A stretch of DNA of 60,000 bases from Lineus longissimus. Taxonomy: Eukaryota; Nemertea; Pilidiophora; Heteronemertea; Lineidae. Below the pieces are notes generated by a model. The model searched no databases and was not told where the DNA came from. It saw nothing but the letters and a program-made list of their open reading frames with translations. Shown piece after piece: positions 52,615 through 60,000 of this stretch; position 1 is the stretch's first letter, and every line of letters starts with the position of its first letter. Position numbers and translations under genes: made by a program. The stretch spans positions 3,102,001 to 3,162,000 of the forward strand of contig NC_088323.1 in NCBI RefSeq assembly GCF_910592395.1, in the 5' to 3' direction.

Positions 52615-55594
52615 TCACCAACATTTTAAGAATCCCGTTTATCTTAGTTGCTTGCTAATGCCTGTTAGGTTGCATTGCAATCTTTCTTCCCGGAACAAAC
52701 GTTAAGGCAATTTTATGATTCGTATAAAAATAGGCGAACAAATATTGATGTGTAGTTCCTAGATGTTATTTTAGACACGTCGTTGATTGTTGGGTTCCTT
52801 CCTGGTACGTACAGACCTGTCTCGTCAGGATGATGTCATTGTACTTTTGTTTCATTGTGAATCTCCCTCACTCTGGTCTTGCCAGTGTCATGAAGAAAAA
52901 TTCAAATTCTCATCTCAGCTGATTAAGCAGGGTCACTGGGATGTCGACGCCGATTACTAATTTGAGAATGATGTTATGCGTTGTTGTTGTCGTTACGTGG
53001 ACGATTCTGACGCCATTTTACGTATCCGGGGTTTCATTGAATTAATCCCTCCCTCACTGCTCACACCCACTTGGGGTGACTTGATAAATCCCACGCCTAT
53101 CTTGGATTTTCAAATATGGCGTATTTATTCTCGTGCCGGGTTTGGAGCACAATCAATTTTTTCCGAGTAATCCGTATCGGTCGTTTAGCAACAGGAACAT
53201 GTGTACAGCATCAGCTCCAGAATAATTCCAATAGCCCTCAAGACATTTGGTTGTCAGAGAGATAACCTGAAGATTTGTAAAGATGATTAAAAAGAGACTA
53301 CCACCATGGAGACAGTAATTTTCTCACTGGCTTCCTATTTGATCGGAAATTAAGTTATTTAATTGAATGAACTGCATCAGTGAGGCAGAATATGACCGTA
53401 AGATAGTTATGACAATATTTTTTAAAAGTGCGTATTCTCTTGCTGAAATTTTCTTTGAGGAAAATAGTTGAAGCCAATCTTTTACCACTGATCCAGAGAC
53501 CAACGGAAAAAAATCAGCTTGTATCGGAAAAACGGAGGATCGAAATGTTATCTTTTGTTATGCGAAACACATCCTTTCTTGTGTAAAAATTAAATTCTTA
53601 TCGGGCAACGGTTCCTTTGTAAACAGGACACTGTCTACGCCTACGTTGAATTAGAGTTACATTGTACAATATTTCAAAGACTATTATAGGATATCAAGAC
53701 TATAAAGCCGATTTTATCTGCCTTTACATGATGCGAACACCAAACATATTCAGCAATAGTAGAACCATATTAACGTGCTTAAGGACCAACGTTTGTCGAT
53801 GTTTGAACAATGAATAACAAAATATACAGAACAATTTGAACAGAACCTTTGCTAAGACCCTGCTGATCTCTGATATAATTTGAAATCTTGAATAATCACA
53901 GATCGGCGAACTAGAGTATTTTTGAAGATGACAGAAAAATCAACGAGAATAAAGCGTGTGTCATCGACTTCTCCTTTCAGCCACTTGCTCCGAATATTGA
54001 TCGTCTCTCCACCACACCATATTGCAAATTGGCACTTCATGCTTAGCGTCGATAATTACGCTTTGCGATTTTTCTAAAACGTAATCAACTGCTATGCAAT
54101 TCTCTAGACCTTTCATGGCCTCTATTGCAATTTTTATTTTTAGCTATCAATAACGTATAATTAAATCATTTTAACGAGATTTTTTGAGCCACAAATTGTT
54201 TGATAAATTGCTTTCTCCTTGACCGTTCGTGCTGTTCCATTAGATATGATATTTAAGAGAAATTGACATGGTGGAACAGGAGTAGGATAGTTTTCTGCTC
54301 TTCTCTACGACTTCGTTGCATCCGCGTTGTATATTCTTATGTCAGATTTGGAATATAAAATACTGTTGTGAAGCCGCAGGTGGAACAATGATTTTAGTGA
54401 TATAAGTCGCCCCGCGGATCAATGCAAATGGTCGAAGAGTGCCACATTCATATTCTTTGGCTACCGCAAGCCAAAATCTGAAATACTAGGCCCTAGCCCG
54501 TCTGTTATCCAAATGATAATGATTATAATAAAACATTAAAGCAGGAAAAATCTAGCTATCCCATCGTGTCCTTCGTTCAAAGTCGTTATTAACGGTATTC
54601 TTGTCCGATATGCCATCATAGCCCGTTATGTGGGCGATTATTCCGGTAATTGAGCACAATCGTGACTTGGCACACCGACCTTATGTCTAAGTATCCGGAG
54701 TACTGCTATATAAATGTCCCCTAGCATGGTCCTAATGACCATTGATGGGCTGATAGGGTGCTGGTGACAAGATGAGCATTATAGATGTGATAGACAGTGA
54801 TAACTTTAACGCTTTGTGACACAGATGCCTAGTATTCCGAGACCAAGTGCTGATTCAACGTTATCACTATCTAAACGACAGTGTTACAAATACCCAACTA
54901 ATGGGATGGTTATCAACGGCCACTTTATAACGCTTAAGGAAACATGGCGAAGAGGTGCAGAGTAGACCGGTCGCTTTAGACTGGGTGTTAGAGGCAGAAG
55001 TGTAGGGTCTACCACTGACCCGGTGTTATATCAGACACCAGAGAGCACGCAGTCTAGAACTGCTAACCGTGTTCGCGACACTCGTCCACACTGAAAGTTT
55101 TACCATAATCCTCCGTTTGATATGTGGATCTCAGCTTATACCTAAAATCACCCTTCTTCAATACGCCCCGACAAATCTCTTTGACTTCTGATCGAACATT
55201 CTGAACTAGAATGATTCGATTTCTAGTGACTTTGTATCGTAATGAACTTAACTGAAAACCTAATGACATTTTGTGTTTAAGAATCGATATATCAAAGAAA
55301 ATATCAACCAAACCTGACGCTCCGCAACAAGGATTATTAAGTTCATGCAATTATATTATATGGCTACACATATTCGATATGTGAAAGGGTAAGTGTCAAA
55401 TGTTATCATGGAACCCTTTGACGTCGATCGAATCTAATAAATGGATGATTTGTGTTGACCTTGGTGTGTTAATTTCAAATTTCTCAGCCTTCTGGTCGAA
55501 TAACTGGCTACTCAGAGATGCCTTAAGGGGTGATGGATGTATTCAGTAGAACAACTGAAGATATTAGAGCATACTGTGAGGTACCTTAAGGGGT

Positions 55595-55745
55595 GAAAAA
55601 TCTCGAGGTTTTTGAAACTCTCAAAAAACACCTTAAGTTTTTCATTTTACCGATAAACTCTACTGCCGGGTGCATATCTGTGTTGGCCAAAAGCCTATAA
55701 AGCTTTTTCAGAAGCCCAAAAACCTTTATTACTGAGAGTTTAAAG
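55595..55745 (+). repeat. Dispersed A-rich repeat, family 3, copy 3
   Basis: CCTTAAGTTTTTCATTTTAC ... GGGTGCATATCTGTGTTGGC CAAAAGCC, sharing order and core with copy 1. Confidence 0.45.
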
Positions 55746-58034
55746 CTGCAACATGTTGCAAACGGCACTGATCTTCATCTCCGGCGATCGTCAGACCAGG
55801 TAATCAATCATCATTAAAACCGAATATTAAAACAAGATCACGCTATCAACTATAAACTTGTAGCAAATTAATCGATTCTGGATAATACGAGCCGCGGGGC
55901 TTGTATATTCATGGCGTCCTGAAAACATGACAGCACATGATTTGGAATTCTTAGATTGTAACAACGTCATATGCAAGTTGCTGCATACTATATGCATATT
56001 GAAAAAAAAAAATCACTGAAAGTAACTTTCTGTTAAAAAATATGATAAAAAGACAGGCAGTCGACACAAGTCTAGTATTAACAGTCTTACAAAGGTAGAG
56101 TGTCACGTTTCTGATACAGAATGGAATGGTTTCCAAATACAGATATCTATCCGCAAGGACTGTTGATAAATGAGTTTAGACATTCCTTGTGCTAGATCTC
56201 TGGTTTCAGAAGAGATTGAAAAACTAGCTATCATAGGCTATACCGTCGCAGAAAGAAGTGATTTATGAGAAAGAAACTTATTCTCAAGAAACTGGTCGTT
56301 TGACAGTGGCTATCGGTCTTAAATTTCCTGCAGAAGGTGGAATAGTTGGGCACTCAGGGAAATCAGAATAATGCAAGGATTTCGATTTACACGTAGTGAG
56401 GTGAGGATTTAGAGCCTTCTAAGTGTAACACTGCTCTACAGCATATAAATCAAAGTCTATTTTTTTCTGATCTCCAGCAGCGGCCACTTATTTCAATTAC
56501 TATAGCATGTCGGCGCTTTTGTGCTCACACTATCATGATAGAAGAACGATACCAAAAAATATATCATCCTGATATCAGGATACGGTTATTGGAAAGATGT
56601 TAACATTTTCATGTCCTCGCCCAAGAGTTGACCTTTCGCGAAGAAAAAAAACTTTTGCAAAACAACAAAGCCAAAAATATCGTCGGAAGCCATTACTGGT
56701 TACCTAGCAACAGTTTATTTATGGCAGTCTTCAACGAGATATCGTAAATATGATATTTTGCTGAGTTTGATTCGGTGAAAGAAATACAGAATTCCCAATT
56801 GACAGTTTTCTAAAACGTCGGAAAGTAAGCTTGCTTGCTCCAAAACAGGGTTAATTCCATAATCATCACAATTAATCACTGTGAGATCATTAACCATGTT
56901 GACAGCTATCTCTCTGGTGGCTCGCTATCTCAACCCGACCTTGAATCAGAGACTGATACGCGAGGAACGAGTCAAGATGGTTTTCATTTCTTGTGTGTAT
57001 GACATTACTAATGAGGAGTGTGGTTGACCTCCCATTAGCTGTTCATACTTTTATTCAATGCAGCTGAACCCAGGGCTAAGATTCGACTTCGGATAAGTAG
57101 CTCGTGAAAGTGGTATATGTTTGATATGTGGCTGAAATATCCGAAGGTAAAATGATGTGCTTTTATGTTCTTATATTTCCACCAACAATATAATGCATTA
57201 TCTAAGTTTTCAAACATTATCAACCTGATACTGAAGTCATCATCATGGATGGATGTATACATATCGTCTTCAACTTTTTACCTTGCCAATGATAGTGTGT
57301 AGACGAAAACAGGTTAACCTCTCAGAGGTCAATGGTAGTGTGTATTCTTTCAATCAACTATCCTAAGATTGAACCACCCCAAGGTTGATGAGTTCCACAA
57401 AATGTTGCGAAGGTTAACATCGGTGTTAATATACATCACCCATATTGAAGCCTACCTCAACTGTAGCGAAACCAGCCTACACCCTTCTATACTTTTTGAA
57501 AAATTCAGTTCAACATTGAGACGCGTTTGCATAAAGCAAACCAATTTTCATTACAAGATCCACAATCTTGACAGGTAAATCTTCTGAAGTAGCCGGTGAT
57601 CACTTTTTTGCACATTAATTAAAATGTTATTCCCTCCAGGTTAATCGTCACATGTGCCAGTTACCCGCTTATTAGGAGTGGGGTTTCTGTCAGTTCGATG
57701 TCGACAAAATTGAAGTACAGTAACATCAAGGAATGCCCATACGTTTTCTAGTTTGTTCTCACTGCAATGTTATAATTCTAACGAAACCAAAGAAAACCTA
57801 GACTCTCAACTTCAATGATATTTCGATAATAACTGCTCATGAAATTAAATTGACAAGTGATTGAGAATGATCACTCTATACCGCTCATGTGCCTTCTAAC
57901 TCGCCGCTGTTCATGGCTGCAAACATCAACATAAAAATCTCATTAAGGCCATAAAGAAAAATCAAGTGGTAATTCGTTTCTACAAAGACAAGCATTGATT
58001 CCCCTGCTTCCGTCGACATTTCCTCCGTGTTCGT

Positions 58035-58515
58035 TGACGGCCCTTTTACCACCCAAGTGCCCCATAATCAATATAAACATATCCTTCATCAATTATGATG
58101 AACGCATTATTTTCATATACTGATTTACCATTAAGGTTTTGGCATTTGATATAAGAGTAGTAAAGTTACCCGCTTTGCGGCTATCATGGATTGATTACTA
58201 CGTGTATGCTATGGTCACCTTTTAGGGCTAAAATAGGAGTAGAGGCCTCAGCTAATTTTTGCACTCCTTGATCATGTTGATAAGCAATATGTAGGTACGA
58301 TAGTCAGCATGCTACATCTTCAAGAATTGATAAAACTGTAAGTTGTGTACTTCTTAACATTTGGTTTGAAGGAGTTAATGTTGTTTGGACACTTTCACCG
58401 CCAAAGTGCCCCGTAATTAATATAACATGTATAAAAATGAATTTAATGATGATAAATGTGCATCTGCTATTGATTTGTCATTAGTGGTTCGGCATTGGAT
58501 ATAATGAGTTGTGTG
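58035..58515 (+). repeat. Two diverged ~130-bp direct repeats
   Basis: First copy (58040-58165): ACCCAAGTGCCCCATAATCA ... GGCATTTGATATAA. Second copy (58390-58505): CGCCAAAGTGCCCCGTAATT ... GGCATTGGATATAA. Spacing about 345 bp. Confidence 0.65.
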
Positions 58516-59072
58516 TGGAAATGCACTTTAGGAAAATAGCTGGTGTATTTGGACGAAGAATTGCAAACTGCCATACGTCACATGCCATGTTTTGCTACGG
58601 CATGACTTTATTCTTTGAAGGCTGCTTTTAGAGTTCTATATGTAGAATTCTCCATACGGCCTTGAAGGAAAACGGGTTGTATTCTTTGATTACGAATAGT
58701 AAAGTCACCTGCGAACAGCTCTTGAAGCAGTGGTTTTGATGGCTTCTCTTTGTGTGCCACTGGGGATGTTAATCATCTCCCGTCCTTAAGGTGTCAAAAA
58801 CATTTGTTCCACACAAAGTTCGTGTCATGTTGATTGGTAAAGAAGACACACCGTGATTTTGGAACAAACAGCATCCTTCATAATATGCCACATCTCAACG
58901 CAAGTCATTAACCTAAACAACCATGACAATACGAGAAATAGGATGCCACTGGCTGCCTTGCAGACGATAGCAGCGAAATGATATGAAGACAAATGATTCG
59001 TGCCATAAACACGCACCATGTGCCAGACTGTTTCGCAAAGCACTATGCAGTCGGTTTTTAGAGAACATTGCA

Positions 59073-59225
59073 AAGTTTGATAGGATTCACATTGTCATTA
59101 ACACGTGTCACGTGGAACTTGTCACGAGCATGTTTTTTAACTTGACATGATATGAAGTGACAAAACAATGAAAAGTGACATCGTGAATCATATGTAGCCC
59201 ACCCTTTGGAAATGAATTGTGCGAC
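59073..59225 (+). mobile_element. Short inverted-repeat element (family 1), copy 8
   Basis: Begins TGATAGGATTCACATTGTCA, core GTGACATCGTGAATCATATG and GCCCACCCTTTGGAAATGAA. The right end is lost or strongly diverged. Confidence 0.65.
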
Positions 59226-60000
59226 AGCGTGAGCTTCATGTTTGACAGTGATTGTGAGCTCTTCGTGATAGAACCTGGTCAGAATAAGCGCCATATAAAA
59301 GCGGGCATCATTATTGTTATTTATGTCAGACTGTGCTCTTGTTCTCTGTTCGATGAACTCCCAAGTACAAGAATAACTTCCCTCAAGTCAAATTATAAAG
59401 AAGGAAATCAATTTCAGCATAACAACCAAGGCAACCCTTGCTGTTAAATCTCATTTGAAGATGTGTCAAAGACCTTATGAGTTAACAAGGCCATTCTAAA
59501 GATCACTCGCATTTTCTCGGGCAATGTTAGATAAATGACGCAGATGAGCTAGATCATTGTAGCCAGGAGACAAAAGCAACCAGATGAACTCATTACGGAA
59601 GCTGGGGGATACGAAAGAAGGTCTATTTATAGATTCTCGCCCCCGTGGAGCAGATGATGGCCTTTATCAACAAGCCTTTCGCGAGACAAAATGGCTTCTT
59701 CTTGTTGCTATTAGGAACTGACGACATGCGTAACTCTCACGTCTTAGCTGTGATTCTAATTGTTTTCGCATTCAGTGCCGTCTTATTACTTGAATTGCAC
59801 AAAGTTCTGTGATAATCTGCAGGTTTGCAATGAAACAGTTTGGGGGGTCTCTCTAGGGTTCTGTCAGCTGAGACTACTTGGCTGCTGAATCCTCCATTCG
59901 CCCATCTGGCGAACTCGGATTGAATTATACTGAACCAAATGTGAGGTGATGTACTTAGATGAAATTACATAGTTTTATCAAGCCAAGTTTAAGCGGCAAT
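59226..60000. other. No gene recognised
   Basis: A 76-residue frame at 59217-59447 overlaps the end of a family 1 element and has no domain features. The remainder is noncoding in appearance. Confidence 0.4.

Larger units (their letters stand above)
52620..59060. other. Mostly noncoding
   Basis: At 52976-53170 a 64-residue plus frame (MRCCCRYVDDSDAILRIRG...) is coding-like, but an overlapping frame beginning MMLCVVVVVTWTILTPFYVS looks like a signal peptide. Neither is supported. Repeats at 55.6 and 58.0-58.5 kb; otherwise nothing seen. Confidence 0.4.

Overview
This window looks like nuclear DNA from an invertebrate animal. It is AT-rich and intron-bearing, with GT-AG splice sites, AATAAA poly(A) signals, short dispersed inverted-repeat elements, minisatellites and truncated non-LTR retrotransposon tails. 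The only confidently recognised protein family is metazoan-type LicD. Nothing in the sequence fixes the species. The style fits a marine bilaterian such as a mollusc, brachiopod, annelid, echinoderm or lancelet, but that is only an impression.

The best-supported locus is 6.6-17.85 kb. A unit of about 3.52 kb is present twice in direct tandem (about 6622-14329 and 14327-17850). Each copy carries a two-exon gene for a 302-residue type II membrane protein of the LicD nucleotidyltransferase-like family. I recover a tiny first exon (ATG plus 4 bases) whose donor joins in phase to the long second exon and completes the membrane anchor. The intron of copy A holds a 4,183-bp DNA transposon (7054-11236) with 55-bp terminal inverted repeats and a perfect 9-bp target duplication. 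The intron of copy B still has the empty site. The termini and target-site length fit a non-autonomous Mutator-like element. Both LicD copies are intact but differ mainly by amino-acid replacements.

0-6.6 kb: an octamer plus TATA promoter with a possible first exon on the minus strand (1.2-1.44 kb), a second possible minus-strand first exon near 3.0 kb, two copies of a ~200-bp inverted-repeat element, and the C-terminal stub of a non-LTR retrotransposon. 18-28 kb: phase-compatible candidate exons on the plus strand (22.3-26.4 kb, perhaps ending at 28.0 kb) with minisatellites and a second retrotransposon tail between them. 28-44 kb: scattered candidate exons on both strands, a tRNA-like sequence, a 17-copy minisatellite, and a convincing minus-strand terminal exon at 37.57-37.75 kb with its poly(A) signal. 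44-60 kb: mostly noncoding, with several dispersed elements and a few weak candidates.

Most single-exon calls outside the LicD pair rest on open frames plus splice-site appearance read by eye. They need transcript or protein-homology evidence. No bacterial-type operon, CRISPR array, rRNA gene or viral gene was seen.
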